Origin: BM506 sp031581485
GTDB taxonomy: Bacteria > Desulfobacterota > Desulfobulbia > Desulfobulbales > SURF-16
NCBI GenBank assembly: GCA_031581485.1
Contig: JAVLBA010000004.1
Location: 1 to 64,000, forward strand
Length of the DNA: 64,000 bases
Direction of reading: 5' to 3'
Below, in pieces: positions 35,016-44,112 of the stretch. The notes under the pieces were generated by a model. That model made no database searches and was not told the DNA's origin. It worked only from the letters and a program-made list of their open reading frames with translations. Made by a program: the position numbers and the translations under genes. How positions within the stretch are numbered: the stretch's first letter is position 1; each line of letters opens with the position of its first letter.

Positions 35016-35951
35016 TTAGATCTTTTCCAGACAGGCGGCCAAGGTGGCTGGATCCTCCACCTGCAGACAGGTGCAGTTATGACCCGGGGGCAGCACTTTT
35101 TTCATCAGGCCGGTGAGCACCTTCTTGGGCCCCACCTCGATGAAGGTGGTGGCGCCCTGGTGGTACATGGCCATGATGATCTCATACCACCTGACCATGG
35201 CGGCAATCTGCTGGCTCATCATGGCGCGGATGAGCTGGGGATCCGTCTCCGGGGCGGCAGTGACATTGAAGAGCATGGTGGCCCGGGGCGGGCTGAAGGT
35301 CACCCCGGCCATGGCCTTTTCAAAATCGGCAATGGCCCCGGCCACCAGCCGGGAATGCCAGGCGCCGCTCACCGGCAGGGCAATGGCCTTGCCGCCCTTT
35401 TGCGCCGCCAGGACGCCCACCGCCTCCACCGCCTCCCTGACCCCGGAAATGACGATCTGCTGGGCCGAGTTATAGTTGGCGATTGTCACCTCTCCCTTCT
35501 CCCGGCAGGCGGCAACAAGCCCCTCCACCTCCTCGATGCCCAGCTTCAAGATGGCGCTCATGGCACCGGGATTGGCCCGGGCCTCCCGCTCCATGAGCCG
35601 GCCCCTTTCGGTGACCAGCTGCAGGGCGTCCTCAGCGGAAAGGACGCCGGCGGCCTGGAGGGCGGCATATTCCCCCAGGGAATGGCCGGCAAAGAAATCA
35701 CCCTTAACGCCGGCCTTGGCCAGGGCCTGCCAGCAGATAAGATTGAGCACGGTCACTGCCGGCTGCAGATGGAGGGTACGGGTGAGCTCCTCCAGGGGGC
35801 CCTGCAGGCACAGCTTCTTCAGGGGGAAGCCGGAAATCTCTTCGGCCTTGGCCATCAGGGCCTGGGCATCGCTGTCTGTATCAAGAAAATCCCTGCCCAT
35901 GCCGACAAACTGCGAGCCCTGGCCGGGAAAGAGAATTGCTGTTTTCGCCAT
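35016..35951 (-). CDS. fabD: Malonyl-CoA:ACP transacylase
   Basis: 311 residues. LFPGQGSQFVGMG at the start, FAGHSLGEYAAL with the nucleophilic Ser near residue 90, and SGAWHSRLV with the catalytic His. It loads malonate on acyl carrier protein for fatty acid synthesis. No other fab gene is adjacent; it is the last of the ileS-lspA-fabD series, 40 bp after lspA. Confidence 0.96.
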   Translation of the reverse strand: MAKTAILFPGQGSQFVGMGRDFLDTDSDAQALMAKAEEISGFPLKKLCLQGPLEELTRTLHLQPAVTVLNLICWQALAKAGVKGDFFAGHSLGEYAALQAAGVLSAEDALQLVTERGRLMEREARANPGAMSAILKLGIEEVEGLVAACREKGEVTIANYNSAQQIVISGVREAVEAVGVLAAQKGGKAIALPVSGAWHSRLVAGAIADFEKAMAGVTFSPPRATMLFNVTAAPETDPQLIRAMMSQQIAAMVRWYEIIMAMYHQGATTFIEVGPKKVLTGLMKKVLPPGHNCTCLQVEDPATLAACLEKI

Positions 35952-35991
35952 TTTTCTACTCCTTGTGCAGTGAGATCAAGCGGGGAAAGAA

Positions 35992-36516
35992 TTATATTTT
36001 GTCCGGGTTGCCGTCCCGCAGGTTCCGGTAGAGAAACAGCCCCACCCCTATACAGATGGCGGAATCAGCCACATTGAAGGCGGGCCAGTGATACCCGGCC
36101 AGATAAAAGTCGAGGAAATCCACCACAGAGCCAAAACGGAGGCGATCAATGAGGTTGCCCACCGCGCCGCCGGCGATCAGACCCAGGGCTACGGTATAGG
36201 CCCTGTTCTTCAGGCAGTACTGCTTGAACAACACCAGGATAAAGGCCAGGGCGCCCACGGCCACGGCAATAAAGAACCACTTTTTCCAGGCGCCCTCCGC
36301 CGAGGCGAGCAGGCTGAAGGCGGCGCCGCTGTTATGGAGATAGACCAGGTTGAAAAAGCCGGGGATCACCTCCCGCAGCTCATGGAGCCTGAAGCTCTCC
36401 ATAATCCACCATTTCGTGGCCTGATCCAGGGCCACCACCCCCCAGAGGATGGAGAGCATGGAGTAGAAGCGGCGCATGGCCAGATTGACATGAGACGGGG
36501 GTACTTGAGATGCCAT
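35992..36516 (-). CDS. lspA: Lipoprotein signal peptidase
   Basis: About 174 residues with four hydrophobic segments. VALDQATKWWI lies in the first; the catalytic aspartates are in GAVGNLIDRLRFGSVVDF and FNVADSAICIG. It cleaves prolipoproteins after lipid attachment in the inner membrane. The ATG at 36516 is used; the next Met, MRRFYSM, is also possible. The ileS-lspA order is widely conserved. Confidence 0.95.
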   Translation of the reverse strand: MASQVPPSHVNLAMRRFYSMLSILWGVVALDQATKWWIMESFRLHELREVIPGFFNLVYLHNSGAAFSLLASAEGAWKKWFFIAVAVGALAFILVLFKQYCLKNRAYTVALGLIAGGAVGNLIDRLRFGSVVDFLDFYLAGYHWPAFNVADSAICIGVGLFLYRNLRDGNPDKI

Positions 36517-36593
36517 AGTTTTTTCAAAAGGGCTGAGAGGGGAGCAATGGACAGGGATGAGCGCGGCCGGCCTCCCTCCCTTATGTCTCGCTC

Positions 36594-39383
36594 TTATACA
36601 AGTTCGTTGATAACCCCGAGGCAGCGGCTGCACAGGGTGGGATGCGCGCCATCAGCACCAACCGTGGTGCTGCGGGTCCAGCACCGCTCACATTTATCGC
36701 CGCTGGCCGGTCTGACCAGCAGATGAAGGCCGTCCACCTCCTGGCAGGCCACGGCGCCAACAGGCGGCACCTCTGCCCGGGTCAGGACGGAGACATTGGA
36801 GATCCTCTCCAGGGTCTGCCATTTATCGGCCAGAAAAGCGACCAGCTCAGGGCCGGCGGTGAGTACCACCTCGGCCTCCAGGGGATGGCCGATCACCTTG
36901 TCACGGCGGGCCGCCTCCAGGACCCTGGTAATCTCGCCCCGCACCTCCTGCAGACGTTTCCAGGTGGCATGCAGCTCATCCTGGAGATAGGCGTCGTTCT
37001 CCTCGGGAAAGAGGGCAATGAAGATATTCTCCTCCCGATCGGCATCGGCGGGCAGATACTCCCACGACTCCACCGCCGTAAAGGTGGCCACCGGCGCCAT
37101 CAGCTTGAGCATGCCCACCAGGATCTCGTACAGCACGGTCTGGGCGGAACGGCGCAGACGGGAGGCGGGGAGCTCCGAATAGAGACGGTCCTTGAGGATA
37201 TCCAGGTAGAAATTACTCATGGTCACGGTGCAGAATTGGTGGAGACCATGGAAGACGTGGTGAAACTCATAGGCATCATAGCCGTTGCGGACCCGGCGCT
37301 TCATGCGCTCATACTGGGCCAGGGCCCAGCAATCCAGCTCCTCCATCTCGGCAAAGGCCACCGTATCGGTGGCGGGATTAAAATCTCCGAGATTGCTGAG
37401 CAGATAGCGGATAGTGTTTCTGATCTTGCGATAGGCATCGGCGAGCTGCTTCAGCATCTCTTTGGAGATCTTGATCTCGTCGCTGTAATCTTCGGAGGAG
37501 ACCCAGAGACGCAGGATCTCGGCCCCGTACTCCTTGATGATCTCTTCAGGGGCGATGACATTGCCCACGGACTTGGACATCTTCCGGCCGTTCTTGTCCA
37601 CCACAAAGCCGTGAGTGAGCACGCTCTTGTAGGGGGCAGTACCCCGGGTTCCCACCGAGGCCAGCAGGGAGCTCTGGAACCAGCCGCGATGCTGGTCTGA
37701 ACCCTCCAGGTAGAGATCGGCAGGGGTGGGCAGACCGCGCTCCTCGAGCACGGCGGCATAGCTGACCCCGGAATCAAACCAGACGTCCAGAATATCTTCT
37801 TCCTTCTTGAACTCGGTGGAGCCGCAGCTGCCGCACACCGCGTCCTTACCGAGAAAAATGCTGACATCATGGATAAACCAGGCATCAGCCCCCTCCTGCC
37901 GGAAGAGCTCGTCAATGCGGTCGTTCACCTGGTCGGTGTTCATGATCTGGCCGCATTTTTCGCAGAGAATAGCGGTGATGGGCACTCCCCAGGCCCGTTG
38001 CCGGGAGAGGCACCAGTCAGGCCGGTTCTCCACCATGCCGTGGATGCGCTCCATCCCCCAGCTCGGCGTCCAGGCCACTTCCTTGATGGCGGCCAGGGCC
38101 TTGTCGCGGAGCTGGTTGCTCTCCATGCCGATGAACCACTGTTCCGTGGCCCGGAAGATCACCGGTTTCCGGCAGCGCCAGCAATGGGGATAACTGTGGC
38201 TCATCTCTTTTTGGGCCAGCAGATGACCGCTCGCCGCTAGATCCTCGCAGATCAGCAGATTGGCATCCCTGATATGCATGCCGGCATAGGCGCCCGCCTC
38301 TTCGGTGAAAACACCCTGGTCGTCCACCGGGCTCAGCACCTCCAGATCATAGTTGAGGCCGGTGATGTAATCCTCGCGGCCATGACCGGGGGCGGTGTGG
38401 ACACAGCCGGTACCCGTCTCCAGGGTGACGTAATCGGCCAGAACGATCTGGGAGTGGCGGGCCAGGAAAGGATGCCGGCAGCGGCGGCCTTCCAGAAGAC
38501 GGCCAGAAAAAACGGCGAGCTCCCGGTACTCCTCCAGGCCAAAGACGGCCATGGCCTTTTCCACCAGGGCCTGGGCCATGATCAGCACCTCGCCGTTCAC
38601 CTCCACGGCGGCGTAATCAAACTGGGGATGGAGGGCCACCCCCATATTGGCGGGCAGGGTCCAGGGGGTGGTGGTCCAGATCACCACCGAACTCTTTTTG
38701 CCGGCCAGCTCCGGGATAAGATCACCCAGATCCTGCTCCACCTCGAATTTGACATAGATGGAGTGGGAGGTGTGGTCGTCATACTCCACCTCGGCCTCAG
38801 CCAGGGCAGTGACACAGGAAGAGCACCAGTAGACCGGCTTTTTGCTGCGCACCACGGAGCCGTTCATCAGAAAACGGTTGAACTCCCGGGCAATGGCCGC
38901 CTCGTAGGAATAATGGATGGTGAGATAGGGGTTGTCCCAGTCCGCCAGCACCCCGAAACGCTGAAACTCCGCCTTCTGGGTCTTCACCCATTTTTCGGCA
39001 TATTTGCGGCAGGCGGCCCGGAAAGAGAGCTTGGGCACCTCCTTCTTCTTGGCCCCCATCTCCTTGTCGACATTGAGCTCAATGGGCAGGCCATGACAGT
39101 CCCAGCCCGGCACAAAGGGGGCGTGAAAGCCTGCCATGCGGCGGGACTTGAGGATAATATCCTTTAAGATCTTGTTAAAGGCATGGCCCATGTGGAGATG
39201 CCCATTGGCATAGGGAGGGCCGTCATGGAGGATATAGAGAGGCCGCTGCCGGGTGGCCTCCTGGACCTGGGCGTAGAGATCATCCTTTTGCCATTTTTTC
39301 AAATATGCAGGCTCTTTCTGGGTGAGATTGGCCTTCATTTTAAAATTTGTTGCTGGCAGGTTCAGGGTTTCCCTGTAATCCAT
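36594..39383 (-). CDS. ileS: Isoleucyl-tRNA synthetase
   Basis: About 929 residues. The class I motifs are PPYANGHLHMGHAF (HIGH) near residue 55 and GRKMSKSVGN (KMSKS) near 600. The CP1 editing domain is present, and the C-terminus carries a zinc site (CERCW and CSRCL), as in the bacterial-type enzyme. The ATG at 39383 (MDYRETLNLP) has GGAG eight bases upstream. The enzyme is bacterial in type (with the C-terminal zinc domain). Confidence 0.97.
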   Translation of the reverse strand: MDYRETLNLPATNFKMKANLTQKEPAYLKKWQKDDLYAQVQEATRQRPLYILHDGPPYANGHLHMGHAFNKILKDIILKSRRMAGFHAPFVPGWDCHGLPIELNVDKEMGAKKKEVPKLSFRAACRKYAEKWVKTQKAEFQRFGVLADWDNPYLTIHYSYEAAIAREFNRFLMNGSVVRSKKPVYWCSSCVTALAEAEVEYDDHTSHSIYVKFEVEQDLGDLIPELAGKKSSVVIWTTTPWTLPANMGVALHPQFDYAAVEVNGEVLIMAQALVEKAMAVFGLEEYRELAVFSGRLLEGRRCRHPFLARHSQIVLADYVTLETGTGCVHTAPGHGREDYITGLNYDLEVLSPVDDQGVFTEEAGAYAGMHIRDANLLICEDLAASGHLLAQKEMSHSYPHCWRCRKPVIFRATEQWFIGMESNQLRDKALAAIKEVAWTPSWGMERIHGMVENRPDWCLSRQRAWGVPITAILCEKCGQIMNTDQVNDRIDELFRQEGADAWFIHDVSIFLGKDAVCGSCGSTEFKKEEDILDVWFDSGVSYAAVLEERGLPTPADLYLEGSDQHRGWFQSSLLASVGTRGTAPYKSVLTHGFVVDKNGRKMSKSVGNVIAPEEIIKEYGAEILRLWVSSEDYSDEIKISKEMLKQLADAYRKIRNTIRYLLSNLGDFNPATDTVAFAEMEELDCWALAQYERMKRRVRNGYDAYEFHHVFHGLHQFCTVTMSNFYLDILKDRLYSELPASRLRRSAQTVLYEILVGMLKLMAPVATFTAVESWEYLPADADREENIFIALFPEENDAYLQDELHATWKRLQEVRGEITRVLEAARRDKVIGHPLEAEVVLTAGPELVAFLADKWQTLERISNVSVLTRAEVPPVGAVACQEVDGLHLLVRPASGDKCERCWTRSTTVGADGAHPTLCSRCLGVINELV

Positions 39384-39544
39384 AAAATCATCTCCATGAG
39401 AAAATATCCGCACGACCTCGACATGGGCCGGGTTTGCACTGTAAAAATGGCCTGCCCCTAAGGGAGGACATAAACCCGCTAAAATACCAACTCCCCCTTT
39501 TCTTGCAAGGGTTATGTGGCGAAAACGACCCGGAAGATGCGAAA

Positions 39545-39650
39545 TAAGGAGTTGAGAAATAAGAAGTTAGCAGGTAAACAAAAAAGAGGTAATTTTCAAC
39601 ATGGGCTTCCCCATTCTTATTTCTCAACTTCTTACTCCAGACATTCTCTA
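39545..39650. repeat. Inverted repeat ahead of cooC, with CCAGACATTCTCTA tail
   Basis: TAAGGAGTTGAGAAATAAG (39545-39563) pairs at 18 of 19 positions with CTTATTTCTCAACTTCTTA (39616-39634). Immediately after the right arm, the 14-mer CCAGACATTCTCTA (39637-39650) is identical to 63864-63877, which also lies in an inverted repeat. It ends 4 bp before cooC. Confidence 0.7.
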
Positions 39651-39653
39651 AAT

Positions 39654-40418
39654 ATGACCCCAAAAATAATAGCCATGGCCGGCAAGGGCGGCACCGGCAA
39701 GACCACCCTCTCGGCTCTGCTCATCAAATATCTGGTGAGCCGCCAGCAGACGCCCATCCTGGCCGTGGATGCCGACGCCAACGCCAACCTCAACGAACTG
39801 CTTGGCCTGGACATCGACATGACCATCGGCGCGATCAGACAGGAGCTGAAGGGCGATCTGCCCATAGGCATGACCCGCGACCAGTTCATGGAGATGAAGA
39901 TCCAGCAGGCCATCATTGAAGAATCAGGCTATGACCTGCTGGTCATGGGCCAGCCGGACGCCCCGGGCTGCTACTGCGCGGCCAACCAGTACCTGGCCAT
40001 GACCATGGAGCGGCTGGCCGGCAATTATCGCTACATCCTCGTCGACAACGAGGCGGGCATGGAGCACTTGAGCCGCCTCAACCTGCGGGTGATAGACTAC
40101 CTGCTCATCGTCTCCGATCCTTCGGCCCGGGGCATCCTCACGGCCCGCCGCATTGCCGACATCACCACGCCGCTGGGGCTGGAGGTCAAAAACAAATACC
40201 TCATGGTCAACCGCACCCCCACCCCCCTTTCGCCGGAGCTGGAGGCCAAGATCAGCGAGGCCGTGGCCGACAGCCACCTGCCCTTAGGGGGCATCTTCCC
40301 AGCCAGTGACGAGCTTATCCAGCAGGAGATCAGGGGTGGCTCCTACCTTGAACTGGAGGAGGATGTGCCTGTGCTGCAGACCGCCTTTGCCGCCTTTGAT
40401 AAGATTTTCAGTGAGTGA
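39654..40418 (+). CDS. cooC: CooC-type nickel insertion ATPase (MinD family)
   Basis: 254 residues. The deviant Walker A AMAGKGGTGKTTLSALL lies at residues 7-23, followed by VDADANANLNELLG, and LVDNEAGMEHLSR near residue 125 with the conserved E/D of the switch. CooC matures the nickel site of CO dehydrogenase. No CODH gene is in the window. The start at 39654 is the one used by homologues; an upstream frame runs through the inverted repeat and is unlikely. It converges on flgE. Confidence 0.9.
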   Translation: MTPKIIAMAGKGGTGKTTLSALLIKYLVSRQQTPILAVDADANANLNELLGLDIDMTIGAIRQELKGDLPIGMTRDQFMEMKIQQAIIEESGYDLLVMGQPDAPGCYCAANQYLAMTMERLAGNYRYILVDNEAGMEHLSRLNLRVIDYLLIVSDPSARGILTARRIADITTPLGLEVKNKYLMVNRTPTPLSPELEAKISEAVADSHLPLGGIFPASDELIQQEIRGGSYLELEEDVPVLQTAFAAFDKIFSE

Positions 40419-40528
40419 TTTTTGCCACAGAATCCACGGAAAACAAAAAATAACCACAGAGACACAGGGAGCACAGAGGTAACCCCGTTTGCAAAAAAGA
40501 CTTTTCTGTGCACTCTGTGGTGAAAAAT

Positions 40529-40571
40529 AAAAAAGAGCCCGTTGCGATTATCTCGCACCGGGCTCTTTTTA
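40529..40571. terminator. Bidirectional terminator downstream of cooC
   Basis: A 7-bp stem GAGCCCG/CGGGCTC (40535-40541 and 40559-40565) with an A-rich run before and TTTTT after. It lies in the first repeat block. Confidence 0.75.
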
Positions 40572-40593
40572 TGTACATCAGTATCTAACGACG

Positions 40594-40692
40594 TTTACCG
40601 CTTGCTATTGATCAGGTCATTGAGCATCTCATCCGTGGTGGTGATGATCTTATCCAGCAGGAGGTCAGGGGCACATCCTACCTTGAGCTGGA
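40594..40692. pseudogene. Chimeric duplicate of the flgE and cooC 3' ends
   Basis: 40594-40651 matches the flgE 3' end at 40877-40934 with two mismatches in 58. 40649-40692 matches the cooC 3' region at 40314-40357 with about six mismatches in 44. The two parts overlap by three bases (CTT). Each keeps the orientation of its parent, but their order is the reverse of the genome order. The gene tails outside these matches are absent. Confidence 0.85.
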
Positions 40693-40795
40693 ATTGGTTT
40701 AACCACTCCAGCTTCCATAAAAAACACAAAGGCACAAAGACACAGAGAATTTTTTTAGCATCTCTTTGTGTCTTTGTGCCTTTGTGGTGACGAGC

Positions 40796-40840
40796 AAAAG
40801 CACCCACCTACGGATTCATCCCAGGTGGGTGCTTTTATTT
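40796..40840. terminator. Bidirectional terminator downstream of flgE
   Basis: AAAAGCACCCACCT (40796-40809) pairs perfectly with AGGTGGGTGCTTTT (40823-40836), a strong 14-bp stem with A and T ends. It is 38 bp beyond the flgE stop and ends the fliK-flgD-flgE transcript, while also able to block transcription from cooC. Confidence 0.85.
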
Positions 40841-40877
40841 CCAACTACTGATAACAGCCATCAGCTGTCCAGTTTTT

Positions 40878-43262
40878 TTACCGCTTGATATTGATCAGGT
40901 CGTTGAGCATCTCATCCGTGGTGGTGATGATCTTGGAGTTGGCCTGGAAGCCGCGCTGCACCGTGATCAGCTTGACAAACTCCACCCCCAGATCCACGTT
41001 GGACTGCTCCAGGGCGTTGGGGGCGATGCTGCCCAGACCATTGTCGCCGGGGGCGCCGGTGGTGGGGGCGCCGGAGGTGGTGGTCTCGGTGAAGATATTG
41101 CCGCCGTTTTTAAAGAGGCCAGTGGGGTTATTAAAGGAAGCCAGGGCCACCTGCACCTTCTCGATAACCTGGCCATTGGAATAATGACCGGTGACTACCC
41201 CTTCGGTATCCACGGAGACCGACTGCAGGAAGCCGGAGGCATAGCCGTCCTGATCCTGGAAGATGGTGGTGGAGGAGTTGGCGTACTGGGTGGTGGACAG
41301 GGCCTCGGACTCGAACTTATTGCTCACCGTGTCCCCCATCTGGCTGCCGTCCTCGGTGCCGACATCAGCGGTATGGATATCGAAGGTTCCCGTTCCCCAG
41401 GGCGCCGGCGTCGTGCTCGAATAAGTAATACTGTCCATCGTTAGAGCACTGGTATAAGATGAACTATCCGCCAGCCAGTCGGTGAGCTGCAGGCGGCCGG
41501 CCGGATCGATACGGGCCTCGGCCTGGAAATTGAATTCCAGAAAATCGAGCATATCCTGCACCGTCCCGGTGGCAACAGGGGCGGCTCCGGACCAGTCCTG
41601 CGGTGTCCCTTGTGCCACCGCGGTAAATATCTCCGTGATATTTGTCCCATCCCCCATAGTCCCATCAAAGGTGATTTCCTCACCTATTGCAACCGGTAAA
41701 CCACCTACACTCTCATCATGAACACTGGTCCAGGGCGTCTGGGCGCTGATGGCCGGGATATCCCCACTGGGCGAGCTTAAAGCCCGGCCAGTGGAGAAGA
41801 TCTGCGTTTTCGCGGTGGTGATATCAATATTGGCACCAAAGGGAAGGGCGTCACTAGTAGTGGTAAAGCCGGTGACGGCCAGGGCCGAATCCCCGGCCAC
41901 GGAATCAGTGAGACGCAGCCCCCCTTTGGCGTCGATTTCGGCATTGACCCCAAATTCGGCACTCAGCTCATCGAGCAGATCCTGGACCCGCTCCGTGTCA
42001 ACGACAGTATAGGTAAAATCGACCGGGGCACCGTCATGATCATAGCCGGCAAATTCGAATGTATCTCCGTCCAGCATGTTGTTGTTGTTACTGTCATAGA
42101 CCGAGCTCCACAGGGTGGTGGCGCTCACCACCTCACCGGTCTGGGGATCACTCAAGGCGCCGCCATCGCTGACCAGGATCTGGGGCTGGGTACTGGTGAC
42201 GCCGCTGTAGCGGGCCCCCAGGTTGAGGCGCATGGTGGGATTGATCACCGGGGGATTGGCGGTATAATCGATGTCCTCGCCGGTGAAGTTGGCCGGAAAT
42301 TCGAAATAGCTGTCATCCGTATCCAGGACAATGCGGTTATCGTTTCTGGCCGGATCGACCTGGCCATCGGGTGGAATGCGCCAGGCATCCATCTTGTCGA
42401 TCTCACCGGAGGTGGTGAACTGGATGGTGCCGTACATGAGGGCGCCGGCCCCTCTATGCACCGTGTAGTCCATCTTCTCATCCGGGGCGAACTTCTGCTG
42501 CTCGTTCTCAGAGAGATTACGCAGATCCTCAGTGGGATCAGTGGTGACCATGAACTCCCACTCGTTATTGGTGGTGGTCTTGTCAAAATAGACGGTGACA
42601 TCATGGCTGGCCCCCTGGGAGTCATAGACCTTGATGGCGCTGGTGTACTCGAACTTGTTGGAGTCGATGGGGGGGGTGGGGGTGGCCAGGGCGGCATTGG
42701 TGCCGTTCCAGCTCTCAAAGAGGCGCTCTTCACTGGTCTCTTCAGTAATACGGGAGTCGAGATTGGCAATCACCTCCACATTGGTGGTGGTGATGGGCGG
42801 CGTGGACTTGCCGATATTGAGATCGCCGATGGTGCCTGAGCGGTCTCCACCGCTATCCAGGGTCCAGCCCTGGGCAAAATAGCCCATGGGGTTCACCAGG
42901 TTCCCCTCCAAGTCAAACCGGAACTCACCGGCCCGGGTATACATATCCCCCTCAGTGCTGTCCGCGCCGCGGAGCATGAAAAACCCCTGGCCGCCAATGG
43001 CCATATCCGTGGGGGTGGAGGAGCTCTCAAAAGAACCCTGGGCAAAGAGGCCGTCCACCGTGGAGAGGGTGACGCCGCGGCCCACCTGGCGGGAGCCGGA
43101 AGCGGTGGAGACCGACTGGGACAAGACATCCTGAAAGGTGGCCCGGCTTGACTTGTAGGCCACGGTATTGACATTGGCGACGTTATCACCCAATACGGAC
43201 ATGGCATTGCCCATGGTGGAGAGACCGGAGATACTTGAGTAGAGTGAACTTGAAATGGACAT
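40878..43262 (-). CDS. flgE: Flagellar hook protein FlgE, long form with duplicated domain
   Basis: 794 residues, about twice the E. coli hook protein. The N-terminal rod-type segment is SLYSSISGLSTMGNAMSVLG with NVANVNTVAYKSSR; the C-terminus has NVDLGVEFVKLITVQRGFQA. The central region has two related domains of ~90-105 residues near 381-466 and 508-612, each pairing a WxSVxD start with an RLxLTD end. The ATG at 43262 (MSISSSLYS) is the conserved start; longer readings are not. It is the last gene after fliK and flgD and is followed by a strong terminator. Confidence 0.94.
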   Translation of the reverse strand: MSISSSLYSSISGLSTMGNAMSVLGDNVANVNTVAYKSSRATFQDVLSQSVSTASGSRQVGRGVTLSTVDGLFAQGSFESSSTPTDMAIGGQGFFMLRGADSTEGDMYTRAGEFRFDLEGNLVNPMGYFAQGWTLDSGGDRSGTIGDLNIGKSTPPITTTNVEVIANLDSRITEETSEERLFESWNGTNAALATPTPPIDSNKFEYTSAIKVYDSQGASHDVTVYFDKTTTNNEWEFMVTTDPTEDLRNLSENEQQKFAPDEKMDYTVHRGAGALMYGTIQFTTSGEIDKMDAWRIPPDGQVDPARNDNRIVLDTDDSYFEFPANFTGEDIDYTANPPVINPTMRLNLGARYSGVTSTQPQILVSDGGALSDPQTGEVVSATTLWSSVYDSNNNNMLDGDTFEFAGYDHDGAPVDFTYTVVDTERVQDLLDELSAEFGVNAEIDAKGGLRLTDSVAGDSALAVTGFTTTSDALPFGANIDITTAKTQIFSTGRALSSPSGDIPAISAQTPWTSVHDESVGGLPVAIGEEITFDGTMGDGTNITEIFTAVAQGTPQDWSGAAPVATGTVQDMLDFLEFNFQAEARIDPAGRLQLTDWLADSSSYTSALTMDSITYSSTTPAPWGTGTFDIHTADVGTEDGSQMGDTVSNKFESEALSTTQYANSSTTIFQDQDGYASGFLQSVSVDTEGVVTGHYSNGQVIEKVQVALASFNNPTGLFKNGGNIFTETTTSGAPTTGAPGDNGLGSIAPNALEQSNVDLGVEFVKLITVQRGFQANSKIITTTDEMLNDLINIKR

Positions 43263-43402
43263 TATGCTTCCTCCCTTTGCAGGATATTGCGGACCGTGTG
43301 CAGCCCAGCCAGACTTTTTAGCGTTCTTTTTTCTATATCTTTTTAAGAAGTACAGAGCCGGCCTCATCACTGCCCTTGCCGACCTGCGCCTCCTGCTCTT
43401 GT

Positions 43403-44065
43403 TTAAATCACCCCGGCCACAGCGCCCACACTGGTGGGCACATGATGATCAAGGACCAAGAGGGCGGTGCCGCTCTCGTAATCAATGCCGGTCACCCTGC
43501 CGCTGGCCTTGTAATCAGCGGCGATCTGCTGGCCTGCCTTATCATAGGCCTTGACATCGAAGCTATATGCGCCGTCCTCCACCTTCCTATCGAGCATGTC
43601 CGTACCATCCCACTCCACCGGATGAATGCCCCTGGAAATCCTGCCGAGATCAACGATCTTCACCAGCCGGTCGGCGGCATCGCGGATCTCCAGGACGGCC
43701 ATGTCGGCATCCTGCTGCAGGTTGAACTCACCTCCCCCGATCTCCTCGCCGTTTACCCCGATACTCTTGCCGAAAACCTGTACATCCTTATCCAGGAGAG
43801 AAAGAAGCTGCAGGTTATTCTGCGAAGTCTGGTATTCCAGAAGCTGATCCATACTGTCCGCCATCTGCATGGTGGCCTCCATGTTGGAAAAATCAGCAAG
43901 CTGGGTGGCCATCTGGCTGCTGTCCATGGGCTCCATGGGGTCCTGGTGCTGGAGCTGGGTAATAAAGAGGGTCATGAAATCGTCGGAATCAAGCTCCTGT
44001 TTGCCCACCGGTTTGAAGAGGGGATCGGCCTGGGCCTGGGGAATGCCTATGGTTGAGGTTTCCAT
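43403..44065 (-). CDS. flgD: Flagellar hook cap / assembly protein FlgD
   Basis: 220 residues. The N-terminal part has QELDSDDFMTLFITQLQHQDPMEPMDSSQMATQLA, here seen as DFMTLFITQLQHQDPMEPMD, the FlgD signature; the C-terminal half is a FlgD Ig-like region (HPVEWDGTDMLDRKVEDG). It caps the growing hook and is removed when the hook is finished. It lies between fliK and flgE. Confidence 0.94.
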   Translation of the reverse strand: METSTIGIPQAQADPLFKPVGKQELDSDDFMTLFITQLQHQDPMEPMDSSQMATQLADFSNMEATMQMADSMDQLLEYQTSQNNLQLLSLLDKDVQVFGKSIGVNGEEIGGGEFNLQQDADMAVLEIRDAADRLVKIVDLGRISRGIHPVEWDGTDMLDRKVEDGAYSFDVKAYDKAGQQIAADYKASGRVTGIDYESGTALLVLDHHVPTSVGAVAGVI

Positions 44066-44112
44066 TTTTTTCTGCCTCGCGTTACTGTTGAAATGAGAAG
44101 GGGTTTATCCTG

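Larger units (their letters stand above)
40419..40877. other. Gap between cooC and flgE made of two repeat-terminator blocks
   Basis: The 459 bp hold two similarly ordered blocks: an inverted repeat of CACAGAG-type sequence followed by a bidirectional terminator hairpin. Between them lies the flgE/cooC chimera. In the second block CACAAAGGCACAAAGACACA (40725-40744) pairs with 40767-40786. No intact gene was seen. Confidence 0.75.

Noticed and set aside
39384..39540. T-box or other riboswitch upstream of ileS
   Set aside because: No T-box sequence, specifier stem or terminator/antiterminator pair was found.
40595..40807. Short minus-strand frame ending TTTDEMLNDLINSKR
   Set aside because: It arises from the duplicated flgE tail joined to inverted cooC and repeat sequence; it has no independent coding support.
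40419..40877. CRISPR array or direct-repeat cluster
   Set aside because: The repeats are inverted and not regularly spaced, and there are no cas genes.
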